DNA of 64,000 nt from Cyclobacteriaceae bacterium (lineage in GTDB: Bacteria; Bacteroidota; Bacteroidia; Cytophagales; Cyclobacteriaceae), in assembly GCA_027533395.1 (NCBI GenBank), contig JAPZUF010000017.1, positions 1 through 64,000 of the forward strand, written 5' to 3'. Below the pieces are notes generated by a model. That model had not been told where the DNA came from and searched no databases. It worked only from the letters and a program-made list of their open reading frames with translations. The position numbers were made by a program, and so were the translations under genes. Every line of letters begins with the position of its first letter. Within the stretch, counting starts at the first letter, position 1. Shown in pieces: positions 33,727 to 42,443 of the stretch.

Positions 33727-34752
33727 ATGATAAAACTATTGGTACTTTTTGGCTCAGCATTTTTTCACGCTGATGCACCAGCTGATTCTTTAGGAAAAGA
33801 AGTGATAGATGGTAAAATTTTTGTCATCCATCGGGTAGAATTAAAAGAAACACTTTACGGCATCGCGAAAAGATACGGAACTACTGTTGAGGCCGTGTTA
33901 GAAAAAAATCCTCAAGCAGATGCCGGTTTAGAAGTTGGCGCTATTTTGAAAGTTCCATTCGTGCAGGCTTCACGCAAACCCAATGGCGGAGTTATTCATG
34001 TGGTGGCAGAAAAAGAAACACTTTTTTCGATTGCGCGGTTATATAATTTAAGTGTTGATGAATTAAAGTCTTTGAATAATCTCAGCGGAAATACACTTTC
34101 AGTTGGACAAGAATTAACAATTCGCAAAAAGACTGTTGTTTCCATACCAACAGTTGCAGAACCCATTAAAGAATTAAAACTTAGCGGCACACATACAGTT
34201 GCAGCGAAAGAAACATTATTTGGAATTGCGAAAAAATACAATGTTAGCATTGAACAATTAAAAGCTTGGAATAATCTGGAAGGGAATGAATTAAAACTCG
34301 GACAGATATTGATTGTAAGTGAAGCCAATGCTAATCAACAAATTATTTCTGAAAAGAATATTACTACTGAAATTAATCCAGTAGTTAAAACTGCTGAACC
34401 TGAGATAAAACAAACAACCCCATCTATTGAAGAAACTGTTAAAACTCAACCCATACAATTATCCGAAGGATATAAAGATGGTAAGGAAGTAAAAGATACC
34501 GGTTTAGCAGAGTTGATAGATGGCACGCAAAGCAATCGAAAATATTTAGCTTTGCACCGAAGCGCACCTGTTGGAACCATTTTAAAGGTGAAAAATTTAA
34601 TGAATGACAGAGAAGTTTTTGTGCGCGTAATTGGTCAGTTGCCTGACATTGCAGCTAATGACAAAATCGTTTTAAAAATTTCTCGATCAGCTTATGAGAG
34701 ATTAGGTGCAATAGATCCAAGATTTTTGGTGGAAGTAACATGGTTTAAATAA
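33727..34752 (+). CDS. Secreted protein with three LysM domains and an RlpA-like double-psi barrel
   Basis: 341 residues. A short N-terminal signal (residues 1-16) is followed by LysM 1 (about 34-77, ETLYGIAKRYGTTVEAV), LysM 2 (90-133, ETLFSIARLYNLSVDELKSL), LysM 3 (156-198, ETLFGIAKKYNVSIEQLKAW), a low-complexity Thr/Glu/Pro linker (200-250) and a C-terminal double-psi beta-barrel (about 255-340, with APVGTILKVKNLMNDREVFV). LysM binds peptidoglycan glycan strands; the barrel resembles RlpA or the DPBB part of lytic transglycosylases, although without a visible catalytic Asp/His pair typical of RlpA. A cell-wall-associated structural or cleaving role is inferred. Confidence 0.82.
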   Translation: MIKLLVLFGSAFFHADAPADSLGKEVIDGKIFVIHRVELKETLYGIAKRYGTTVEAVLEKNPQADAGLEVGAILKVPFVQASRKPNGGVIHVVAEKETLFSIARLYNLSVDELKSLNNLSGNTLSVGQELTIRKKTVVSIPTVAEPIKELKLSGTHTVAAKETLFGIAKKYNVSIEQLKAWNNLEGNELKLGQILIVSEANANQQIISEKNITTEINPVVKTAEPEIKQTTPSIEETVKTQPIQLSEGYKDGKEVKDTGLAELIDGTQSNRKYLALHRSAPVGTILKVKNLMNDREVFVRVIGQLPDIAANDKIVLKISRSAYERLGAIDPRFLVEVTWFK

Positions 34753-34764
34753 CAACATTCTCTC

Positions 34765-35349
34765 ATGCTTCGTCTTTCATTTTTATTATCTCTATTTTTT
34801 CTATTTTCAAATTCTTACGCACAAAATGATTTAGAATGGAATGAAAGTTATAAACTCTCATTATCAGATTTTAAATCTCCATCACAAGAAATTGGAAATT
34901 TAAATCAATATACTTTGTTTTCGGCCATATCTCTTGAATTCAAATATCTAATGAGTAGCTACGAATTTATGGCTACAAAAAATTTTAATGATAAAATAAT
35001 CAGCGTGATGAAAAGAGATGCAGCATACCTAATTGCACCAGATACACTTTTCGCTCATCAATTGATTGCCTTTACTCAATTTGAATTTGATTTCGCAGAA
35101 TTATGTGCAAGAAAAATCAGAAAAAAAATTTATGAGGAAAAGAAAGCCTTTTCAAATGCGAATTTATTGCAACAAGTTTATGATGGATATTATCAAGAGT
35201 TCGTCAACAAGCTTTCTTTATACGCAAAACAATGTGACTTGGGCAGGAAAAAAGAATTGCTGGAATCTTTGCATAAAGAAATACTTGTAGAACTAAACCA
35301 GTATAAAGAATTCTGCAAAACATGCAAACCGACAAAGAATAGAAAATAA
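34765..35349 (+). CDS. Secreted DUF922-like protein with a lost protease motif
   Basis: 194 residues with a signal peptide ending at SYAQ (residue 20). The mature start NDLEWNESYKLSLSDFKSPS and the later FDFAELCARKIRKKI match the pattern of DUF922-type predicted metalloproteases, where a W..l...DF motif precedes HExxHFDIaElyARklR. Here the aligned site reads FTQFEFDFAEL (about 103-112), so both zinc-binding His residues are missing. The protein is probably a non-catalytic relative. Two cysteines near the end (CKTC) may form a disulfide. It follows the LysM gene by 12 bp and likely shares its transcript. The family assignment is moderate. Confidence 0.55.
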   Translation: MLRLSFLLSLFFLFSNSYAQNDLEWNESYKLSLSDFKSPSQEIGNLNQYTLFSAISLEFKYLMSSYEFMATKNFNDKIISVMKRDAAYLIAPDTLFAHQLIAFTQFEFDFAELCARKIRKKIYEEKKAFSNANLLQQVYDGYYQEFVNKLSLYAKQCDLGRKKELLESLHKEILVELNQYKEFCKTCKPTKNRK

Positions 35350-35358
35350 GGATTTATT

Positions 35359-36876
35359 TTATTGATGAGCATAAACCCATTTATATACTTGACCGTTATT
35401 TTTAATTAAATATAAACCAAATTGAGGTTGATTTAATTGCACCTCAACGCCATCTTTAACTTCAATCAATTGGAAACTCTGACGAGTGCCATTCACATGA
35501 AATACTTCTAATTGTTCAACTTGTTTACTTGTGAAGGGTAAAATAAAAGTTGGCTTCACAGATGGATTAGGATAAGGCTTCATGTTCGTTATGGAAAGGG
35601 TTGCACCTTCAACTGATGTAACCAAAGCAGGAATCTGTTCAAGCGCTTTGTTCCTTCTTGTCTGCAAATATTGCAGCAAACCATAATCTACATGTGTACC
35701 TGAAATACCTGCGTTCAAAGAATTTTCGAAATCATCAAAATCAAAATCAAAAGCACGAGGATAATAGGTATCTGTTTCAATGGCATTCGTAATCATATCT
35801 TTTATCTCATTTAACTTGGGTTGCATAAACTCCGTGTTAAAATATTCATTCAATAAAATGCGTAAATAGTTTTGATACTTAAGCTTATATTCTTCCACTG
35901 CCATTAGCCTAGAAACCAAAGGCCTGGCTTCGCTTGATCTATGCCAGTTATTTAAATCACGAGTAGCCCAATCTCGGTTTACCCAATCAATTCCCCAGGT
36001 GTTGTCTGTATCGTAAGGTATAAAATCTACTTTACCACTTTGGCTATTATAGTATAGATAAAAATTATTTTTGTTATAAGCATAAGCATCCCAATGCCCG
36101 AGTAAGGCTTCTACAGCATATTGTCTTAAAAAGCGATCTACTTCAAAAACTTTTTCCAATTCAGTTTTTAAATCGTTGATAGGCGTGTTATTCAATACAT
36201 TAATAAAATTTCTTAACTGTGAACGATCATCTGGTAGGTTATCATTCATTTGAGATTCAAAAAGAGAAGTGTTGTTAGCTTGGTTAGCATTACCAAGATC
36301 TGCACCGTAAGAAGCTTTATAAAGAAAACCATCTTCATGCCCGAAACGCAAATCGATAAATTCGTCATCAATACTTTCAACATTGATGTATAAACCCATG
36401 TATTCGCCATTCATATAGAGTTTAGTGTAATGCGTTCGTGGTGCTAACACATTCATCTCCCTATATAAAAAGTAAGTCATGGGCTCGCGCATGAGAGAAG
36501 GATCGTTTACATCTGGCTTCAGATTAAATTTTTTGTAAGTGTAAAATGAAGACCCACCATATTCTCTAAAATCTATTTTATAACTTTTCTTTTCGTGTTC
36601 CCTTGAAGTATTGCCTCTTAGCCTAACACCAACCTGATAATTTAAAGTTTGGTCTGTTAAAGAATTTACGAATCTGAATTGAGCCGGAAAATATTGTTCA
36701 CTAAACTGATTGGAAGGATTTAAAAAATGAGCTTTAGCCTCGGCACTTAAGGTTAAATAAATAGAAGCGACTTCATCTGATTGATAAACAACATCATCAG
36801 CGGGATTGATAGGCTGAGCTATTACCTGAATAACCCAAAACAGGTTTAGAATTAAAAAATACTTTCTCACTATCAA
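35359..36876 (-). CDS. Secreted CotH-kinase-like protein with T9SS sorting domain
   Basis: 505 residues: a signal peptide (1-20, ends VIAQ), then a CotH domain. CotH landmarks are GVRLRGNTSREHEKKSYKID, the FNLKPDVNDPSLMRE loop, YMGLYINVESIDDEFI, DGFLYKASYG, HWDAYAYNKNNFYLY and the catalytic-type DFIPYDTDNTWGID. CotH proteins are atypical protein kinases that phosphorylate secreted or coat proteins. The last 75 residues, beginning NMKPYPNPSVKPTFILPF, form a type A C-terminal sorting domain, so the protein is exported by the type IX system and anchored or released at the surface. It is monocistronic, opposite in direction to its neighbours. The substrate is unknown. Confidence 0.88.
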   Translation of the reverse strand: MIVRKYFLILNLFWVIQVIAQPINPADDVVYQSDEVASIYLTLSAEAKAHFLNPSNQFSEQYFPAQFRFVNSLTDQTLNYQVGVRLRGNTSREHEKKSYKIDFREYGGSSFYTYKKFNLKPDVNDPSLMREPMTYFLYREMNVLAPRTHYTKLYMNGEYMGLYINVESIDDEFIDLRFGHEDGFLYKASYGADLGNANQANNTSLFESQMNDNLPDDRSQLRNFINVLNNTPINDLKTELEKVFEVDRFLRQYAVEALLGHWDAYAYNKNNFYLYYNSQSGKVDFIPYDTDNTWGIDWVNRDWATRDLNNWHRSSEARPLVSRLMAVEEYKLKYQNYLRILLNEYFNTEFMQPKLNEIKDMITNAIETDTYYPRAFDFDFDDFENSLNAGISGTHVDYGLLQYLQTRRNKALEQIPALVTSVEGATLSITNMKPYPNPSVKPTFILPFTSKQVEQLEVFHVNGTRQSFQLIEVKDGVEVQLNQPQFGLYLIKNNGQVYKWVYAHQ

Positions 36877-37035
36877 ATATTCAATTAAATAAGAGTTTGC
36901 GCAAACCGTTCATCAGATTAAAATTTATAGTCTATAGAATTGAACTACTAGATAAATTTAAACCCTACTTCTTAAAATTTTTAACAATTTTATTTGATTA
37001 TGGGTATTTTTTAACCTTTCTCTTCTAAAAAATAC

Positions 37036-37043
37036 TACTTTTG
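37036..37043 (+). promoter_or_regulatory. -7 promoter box of the glutamine synthetase gene
   Basis: TACTTTTG, an exact TAnnTTTG match 30 bp before the ATG at 37074. I do not see a TTTG at the usual distance upstream, so the promoter may depend on an activator. Confidence 0.5.
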
Positions 37044-37073
37044 CACCCATAAATCGAAAAAATCGAAAGCATT

Positions 37074-39236
37074 ATGGCTCATTTAAGATTTAAAGCGTTA
37101 GACCAATTGGCTACTCGCCCAAAAATTCAGGTTGAACTTCCTTCAACAAAAGTATCCGACTTCTTTGGTGAGAGTGTATTCTCCATCGAAGAAATGCGCG
37201 CCACGCTAGCTCCGGCTGTATTTAAAAAAGTAAGCCAAGCGATTAAAAAAGGCGAAAAAATTGACGAAGAAACAGCTGATGCTGTTGCTTCTGCTGCCAA
37301 AAGCTGGGCAATTACTAAAGGTGCTACCCACTTTACACACTGGTTTCAACCATTAACCGGTGGAACTGCGGAAAAGCACGATAGCTTTTTTGATGGCACA
37401 TCCGGTATAGAAAAGTTTAAAGGAAGTGAGTTGGTGCAACAAGAGCCAGATGCATCTTCTTTTCCGAGTGGAGGTATCCGCTCAACTTTTGAAGCACGTG
37501 GTTATACAGCTTGGGATCCTTCTTCTCCCATGTTTTTATATGGCAAAACGCTTTGTATTCCTACCATTTTCGTTTCATATACTGGCGAAACTTTGGATAC
37601 AAAAGCTTCCTTATTAAAAGCCTTAAAAGTGGTTGATAAAGCTGCAACCAAAGTAGCACAACTTTTCGATCGTGATGTGCAAAAAGTAACAGCATCATTA
37701 GGAATAGAACAAGAATATTTTTTAATCGATGAAGCGCTATTCATGGCTCGTCCTGATTTAGTAATGGCAGGTCGCTCTGTTTTTGGTCATGCTCCAGCTA
37801 GAGGTCAACAATTAGAAGATCATTATTTTGGTTCAATTCCTTCTCGCGTATACGATTTCATGAAAGAGTTTGAAGTCGAGGCATGGAAATTAGGTATTCC
37901 ATTGCGTACGCGTCACAATGAAGTTGCACCAAGCCAGTTCGAAGTAGCTCCTATGTTTGAAGAGGTAAACGTAGCCAATGACCACAATCAATTATTGATG
38001 GATATCATGGCACGTGTTGCTGAAAAACACAACCTACGTGTGTTATTCCATGAAAAACCTTTCGCAGGTGTTAATGGTAGTGGTAAGCACAACAACTGGT
38101 CTTTAATTACAGATACAGGTGTAAACTTATTTGCACCAAGCAGCAGCGCCCGCGACAACCTCATGTTCTTAACATTTTTTGTAACAACAGTTAAAGCTAT
38201 TCACGAACATGCAGATTTGCTAAGAGCTAGTATTGCAACTGCTGGTAATGATTTCCGCTTAGGTGCAAACGAAGCACCTCCGGCTATCATGTCTACTTTC
38301 TTAGGATCACAGATGAGTGCAGTACTAGATGAGTTAGAAAGCAAAGGAAATGTGAAAATCGAGAAAGGCGATAACATGTACATGAAATTAGGTATCGACC
38401 ATATTCCTGAAATCATTTTAGATAACACAGATAGAAACAGAACTTCTCCATTTGCATTCACTGGAAATAAATTTGAATTCCGTGCTGTCGGTTCTTCTGA
38501 TAATTGCGCAACAGCAATGACTGCCTTAAACGTAATTGTAGCAGACCAATTAGAAAAACTTTACGAAGAAGTAAACAAGGAGATCGAAAAAGGCACAGAA
38601 AAAAGATTGGCAATTGTAACGGTACTAAGAAGATACATTGCTGAATCGAAAGCCATTCGTTTTGAAGGTGATGGTTACAGCGATGAATGGGTTATAGAAG
38701 CTAAAAAGCGTGGCTTAAATAATTTCAAAAACATGCCGAGTGCAATTAAAGCTTACACTACTAAAAAATCTGTTGAGTTATTCGAACGTCATGGCATTTA
38801 CTCACACAAAGAAGTAGAAGCCAGACAAGAGATAAAATTGGAATCTTATATTAAGCGTGTGCAAATAGAAGCACGTGTAATGGGTGACTTAGCGATGAAC
38901 CACATTATTCCAACTGCCATTGCCTATCAAAGCAAGTTGATTGATAATGCCAATGGATTAAAAGGCTTAGGCATTGACAACAAAGCTGTAGTGAAAACGA
39001 TTGAAGAAATCAGTGCCCATATCGAAACGATTAAAACTAACGTTCGTAATATGGTCGAGGAGCGCAAGCAAATCAATAAAATGGCAGATGCTTTCGAAAA
39101 AGCTGAAGCCTATTGCGATAAAGTAAAAGAAAAATATTTCGATAAAATCCGTGAAGCTGTAGATGAATTAGAACTTTTAATTGACGATGAAGACTGGCCT
39201 CTTGTAAAATACAGAGAACTTTTGTTTCTTCGTTGA
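37074..39236 (+). CDS. glnN: Type III glutamine synthetase
   Basis: 720 residues, the length of GSIII (about 700-730) and far longer than GSI or GSII. The GSIII-specific N-terminus has FFGESVFSIEEMRATLA. The catalytic domain contains EQEYFLID, the HNEVAPSQFEVAPMFEEVN metal/substrate segment, NGSGKHNNWSL and FAFTGNKFEFRAVGSSDNCA. The C-terminal 200 residues are helical and family-specific. It makes glutamine from glutamate, ammonia and ATP, and is the main nitrogen-assimilating enzyme in many Bacteroidota. It is monocistronic, with a TAnnTTTG promoter box and a shared terminator downstream. No PII gene is nearby. Confidence 0.97.
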   Translation: MAHLRFKALDQLATRPKIQVELPSTKVSDFFGESVFSIEEMRATLAPAVFKKVSQAIKKGEKIDEETADAVASAAKSWAITKGATHFTHWFQPLTGGTAEKHDSFFDGTSGIEKFKGSELVQQEPDASSFPSGGIRSTFEARGYTAWDPSSPMFLYGKTLCIPTIFVSYTGETLDTKASLLKALKVVDKAATKVAQLFDRDVQKVTASLGIEQEYFLIDEALFMARPDLVMAGRSVFGHAPARGQQLEDHYFGSIPSRVYDFMKEFEVEAWKLGIPLRTRHNEVAPSQFEVAPMFEEVNVANDHNQLLMDIMARVAEKHNLRVLFHEKPFAGVNGSGKHNNWSLITDTGVNLFAPSSSARDNLMFLTFFVTTVKAIHEHADLLRASIATAGNDFRLGANEAPPAIMSTFLGSQMSAVLDELESKGNVKIEKGDNMYMKLGIDHIPEIILDNTDRNRTSPFAFTGNKFEFRAVGSSDNCATAMTALNVIVADQLEKLYEEVNKEIEKGTEKRLAIVTVLRRYIAESKAIRFEGDGYSDEWVIEAKKRGLNNFKNMPSAIKAYTTKKSVELFERHGIYSHKEVEARQEIKLESYIKRVQIEARVMGDLAMNHIIPTAIAYQSKLIDNANGLKGLGIDNKAVVKTIEEISAHIETIKTNVRNMVEERKQINKMADAFEKAEAYCDKVKEKYFDKIREAVDELELLIDDEDWPLVKYRELLFLR

Positions 39237-39254
39237 ACCTTAACCTAAACCTGG

Positions 39255-39291
39255 AAAAAGCGGTTAGCAATGCTAAACCGCTTTTTCCTTT
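39255..39291. terminator. Bidirectional terminator between glnN and capA-like genes
   Basis: AAAAAGCGGTTAGC and GCTAAACCGCTTTTT form a long stem with one bulged base and a three-base loop, followed by CCTTTTTT on the plus strand and T's on the minus strand. It serves both convergent transcripts. Confidence 0.85.
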
Positions 39292-39292
39292 T

Positions 39293-40402
39293 TTAGTCGG
39301 GCCTAAACAATAATTCATTTGCACACACATTCTGTTTTTCAAACAAAGCCCTGGTGTCTTTTAAAAAAAGTTGAAAAGCTTCAATGGCAGTTTGATTATC
39401 TAAAAATTCATTTTCACGTCCTTCCGTATATGCCGGAATAGCAACATATGTTTTGTTTGCATCTTTGTGCATGTAATGCAAATAATAGCCTGCATTTTTA
39501 ATCAATATATTTTTGGGGTTGTTAGCAGTTTGGATTTTTTCCAATTCAATTTGCAATAACATACCACCATTTTTGTAGCGATCACGCTGGCCGGAAATAA
39601 AATTCCCTAATGAATACGCAACTAATCTTTGTTTGATGGTATCTCGAACAATAGGCTGCAATACATGGGGATGCGCTCCAATCACCAGTTGAACTCCTTT
39701 GTTATACAACCAATTGGTTAGCATAATCTGATTTTTATCCGGAAGCGATTGGTATTCTAAACCCCAATGCATGAAAGCAATAATTACATCCACACTATCT
39801 TTATTGATTTGTTGTAAATCTTTCGCGATTTGGATTGTGTCAATCAAGTTTACAATAGTTGGTTTAGGTACTGCAATACCATTGGTTCCATAGGTGTAAT
39901 TCAACAAACCAATTTTCCAATTATTCTTTTTTATAATTAAAGGATAAATGGAATCTCTATGAACTTGATTATAAAAAGTTCCGGTATGCAACATTCCCAA
40001 ACTATCTAATACATTGATCGTGCGTATAATGCCTTTTTTGCCTTTATCACAAGAGTGGTTGTTAGCCGTTACCAACACATCAAATCCGGCTTCTTTCAAA
40101 TTGGTAGCTAAAGCATCTGGTGAGCTAAATGCAGGGTAACCTTTATAAGGCGGACCAGCCAACGTAAGTTCAAGATTACCAATAGCGATATCAGCTTGCT
40201 TAATAATTGGATTGAGATGTGCAATACATGATGAATAATCATATTTTTTTTCTTTGACGTTCCAAGCTGCCTGAATTTGTGAATCATGGCCCATGATATC
40301 GCCTGCAAACAGAAGCGATATTTTGCTTGTATCGCTTTGTGCGTTGGCTATCCAATACAATAAAACAAATAAGTATGTTAAAATGACTGTTCTAAATTTC
40401 AT
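39293..40402 (-). CDS. CapA family metallophosphatase-like protein
   Basis: 369 residues with a signal peptide (1-21, ends ANAQ). The CapA/PgsA fold is marked by ISLLFAGDIMGHDSQI at the start, ADIAIGNLELTLAGPPYKG, VTANNHSCDKG, the central IAFMHWGLEYQSLPDKNQ and GAHPHVLQPIV. These Asp/Asn/His residues form the dinuclear metal site of the calcineurin-like fold. CapA homologues are needed for poly-gamma-glutamate or capsule production in some bacteria, but many act elsewhere; no pgsBC-like genes are here. Its ATG overlaps the stop of the upstream pdeM gene by 4 bp. Confidence 0.88.
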   Translation of the reverse strand: MKFRTVILTYLFVLLYWIANAQSDTSKISLLFAGDIMGHDSQIQAAWNVKEKKYDYSSCIAHLNPIIKQADIAIGNLELTLAGPPYKGYPAFSSPDALATNLKEAGFDVLVTANNHSCDKGKKGIIRTINVLDSLGMLHTGTFYNQVHRDSIYPLIIKKNNWKIGLLNYTYGTNGIAVPKPTIVNLIDTIQIAKDLQQINKDSVDVIIAFMHWGLEYQSLPDKNQIMLTNWLYNKGVQLVIGAHPHVLQPIVRDTIKQRLVAYSLGNFISGQRDRYKNGGMLLQIELEKIQTANNPKNILIKNAGYYLHYMHKDANKTYVAIPAYTEGRENEFLDNQTAIEAFQLFLKDTRALFEKQNVCANELLFRPD

Positions 40403-41049
40403 GCTACTTTCAATATCGTTTGATTAGTAATAACGTATAGCTGATCGTTGTCTTTTATTTCAATTTTACTTAAGCCGGTAAAAGTTCCAAACGCAGGCAG
40501 AATGCCATTTTTTTCACCAAAATAAAAACACGGTAAAGTAATAGTTTGCTTGGCTTTGCCTGTTAATCGAAAACCTGGGTGAATGTGGCCGGCTAAGTTA
40601 TAATTTCCATTAGTTAAAATCTCTGGATGGTGCGTGATTTCTATTCCATTTTTTGAATAACGTTCTACTACGTGCAAACCAAATTTTTCATATTGATGCA
40701 AACTTAATACATCGTGATTGCCTACAGTAAGATAAAACTGAATGTGTTTATAATTTTGTAAAAATTCGCCAACCTCCTCCCAAGCCTGGTTGTAAGCACT
40801 GTGAAATAAATCACCGGCAAAAATTACTTTCTCAGGCTTATATGCCATCATACAACTTAATAACTTCTCGAAATTTTCTTTATTGGCAGCTTCTGGCACG
40901 GCTAAACCTGATTTTCTAAAATGGTTGGCTTTTCCAATATGTAAATCCGCTACAATCAAAGCTTTTTCTTCTTGCCAAAAAATTGCTTTTTCTGGAATCA
41001 GAACCAAAGTATTGTTTTTAATTGAAATTGTCGTTTCCAGTTTTTTCAA
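40399..41049 (-). CDS. pdeM: PdeM-like metallophosphoesterase (ligase-associated DNA damage response family)
   Basis: 216 residues, single calcineurin-like domain: VADLHIGK (Asp35, His37), FAGDLFHS (Asp80), VGNHD (Asn111, His112), and GHIHPG (His155, His157). The FRKSGLAVP insertion after the first motif is characteristic of the PdeM family, found with a DNA ligase, a helicase and an exonuclease in DNA repair clusters. Those partners are not in this window. It has a 4-bp overlap with the CapA-like gene, an odd pairing. Biochemically, members hydrolyse phosphodiesters. Confidence 0.85.
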   Translation of the reverse strand: MKKLETTISIKNNTLVLIPEKAIFWQEEKALIVADLHIGKANHFRKSGLAVPEAANKENFEKLLSCMMAYKPEKVIFAGDLFHSAYNQAWEEVGEFLQNYKHIQFYLTVGNHDVLSLHQYEKFGLHVVERYSKNGIEITHHPEILTNGNYNLAGHIHPGFRLTGKAKQTITLPCFYFGEKNGILPAFGTFTGLSKIEIKDNDQLYVITNQTILKVA

Positions 41050-41129
41050 ATTTTTTTTGATAATATTTTGATTAATATAAATGCAAACTAATTAGAAAAT
41101 TCAGACCTTGTACCAACCTTAACCAAGCC

Positions 41130-42326
41130 ATGATCAAGTATTTTGTTCTCATCGCATTTTGTTTTGCAAGTGGATTTATTTTCGCACAGCAACAAAACCA
41201 CCAACACGAAACACCCAGCCCCTATTATGCTTATGGAAAAGGATTAGGCATCACCAGCCCTGATAGTCTTTTTAATCTCAATATTCGTTTTCGTATTCAG
41301 AATCGATTTGCTTTTACAACAAATGATGTGGATGATTTAAACATTGATGAAGTAGAAGCCCGTGTACGAAGAATGCGTTTGCGTTTTGATGGTTTTATTT
41401 ATGATCCGAGGTTAACTTATATCATTCAACTTTCATTCTCTCGAGGTGATTTAGATTTTGATGATACAGGTTTCCCAAACGTGTTGCGCGATGCAATGAT
41501 TCAATATCAAGTAACGAAAAAATTCTCCATAGCAATCGGACAAGGAAAATTACCGGGCAACAGACAACGTGTTGTTTCTTCCGGTGACTTGCAGCTAGCT
41601 GACAGGTCGATTGTAAACTCGACATTCAACATCGACAGAGATTTTGGTTTACAAATGTTTTATAGAGAAAAATATTTTATCCTGAGAGGAGCCATGAGTT
41701 CGGGTGAAGGAAGAAATGTTAATCGCTCTGACCAAGGCTTAGCTTATACTGCCAGAGTAGAATTATTACCCTTCGGCCAATTTACCAATGGTGGCGATTT
41801 TTTTGAAGGTGATTTAATGCGCGAACCTAAACCAAAAGTTTCTATCGGTCTAACTTATTCTGATAACGAAAACACTTTGCGTACTGGCGGACAGTTAGGT
41901 AAACCTCTTTATGAAGCCAGAGACATAGAAACCCACATGGCTGACGCCTTACTTAAATACAAAGGATTCGCTTGGTCAACAGAGTATTTTTATCGATTTA
42001 CGAACGAAAATCCTATCACAACTGATACTGAAACTGGAGATACCAGATATGTTTATCAAGGTCAAGGTCTTAATTCACAGGCAAGCTATTTGTTCAAAAG
42101 TAATTATGAGGTAGTTGGCAGATATTCTTCAATTCGACCATCCTCCAACATTGCTTTGTTAACAGAAAACATAAAACAATACACTATCGGTTTAACGAAG
42201 TATGTTAGAGGACATAGAGTAAAGTTACAGAGCGACATAACCTATGAAGACAGAAACTGGCGATTGAATAACAATTCAGACAGTCAATTCTGGCAAGTTC
42301 GATTTCAAGTAGAAATGGGTATATAA
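41130..42326 (+). CDS. Phosphate-selective porin O/P family protein
   Basis: 398 residues with a signal peptide (1-20, ends IFAQ). The region ITSPDSLFNLNIRFRIQNRF followed by DEVEARVRRMRLRFDGFIYD is the typical OprO/OprP start; the rest alternates beta-strands with charged turns and ends in an aromatic-rich strand (FWQVRFQVEMGI), as outer-membrane barrels do. OprP-type trimers pass phosphate or polyphosphate. A Pit phosphate transporter gene follows 117 bp downstream on the same strand, which makes phosphate the likely solute. Confidence 0.88.
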   Translation: MIKYFVLIAFCFASGFIFAQQQNHQHETPSPYYAYGKGLGITSPDSLFNLNIRFRIQNRFAFTTNDVDDLNIDEVEARVRRMRLRFDGFIYDPRLTYIIQLSFSRGDLDFDDTGFPNVLRDAMIQYQVTKKFSIAIGQGKLPGNRQRVVSSGDLQLADRSIVNSTFNIDRDFGLQMFYREKYFILRGAMSSGEGRNVNRSDQGLAYTARVELLPFGQFTNGGDFFEGDLMREPKPKVSIGLTYSDNENTLRTGGQLGKPLYEARDIETHMADALLKYKGFAWSTEYFYRFTNENPITTDTETGDTRYVYQGQGLNSQASYLFKSNYEVVGRYSSIRPSSNIALLTENIKQYTIGLTKYVRGHRVKLQSDITYEDRNWRLNNNSDSQFWQVRFQVEMGI

Positions 42327-42400
42327 TTAAAGTTCTGATAATCAATATATTATATTTCTTTAATCATGATAACTTAAAAAGGTTAACATTGCCGTAACAA

Positions 42401-42408
42401 TAGTTTTG
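42401..42408 (+). promoter_or_regulatory. -7 promoter box before the Pit transporter gene
   Basis: TAGTTTTG matches TAnnTTTG, 35 bp before the ATG at 42444. No TTTG at the expected -33 distance is visible, so this is tentative. Confidence 0.35.
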
Positions 42409-42443
42409 GGGCTTTCACTTACCTTTCCAACCCAATTTATTTT

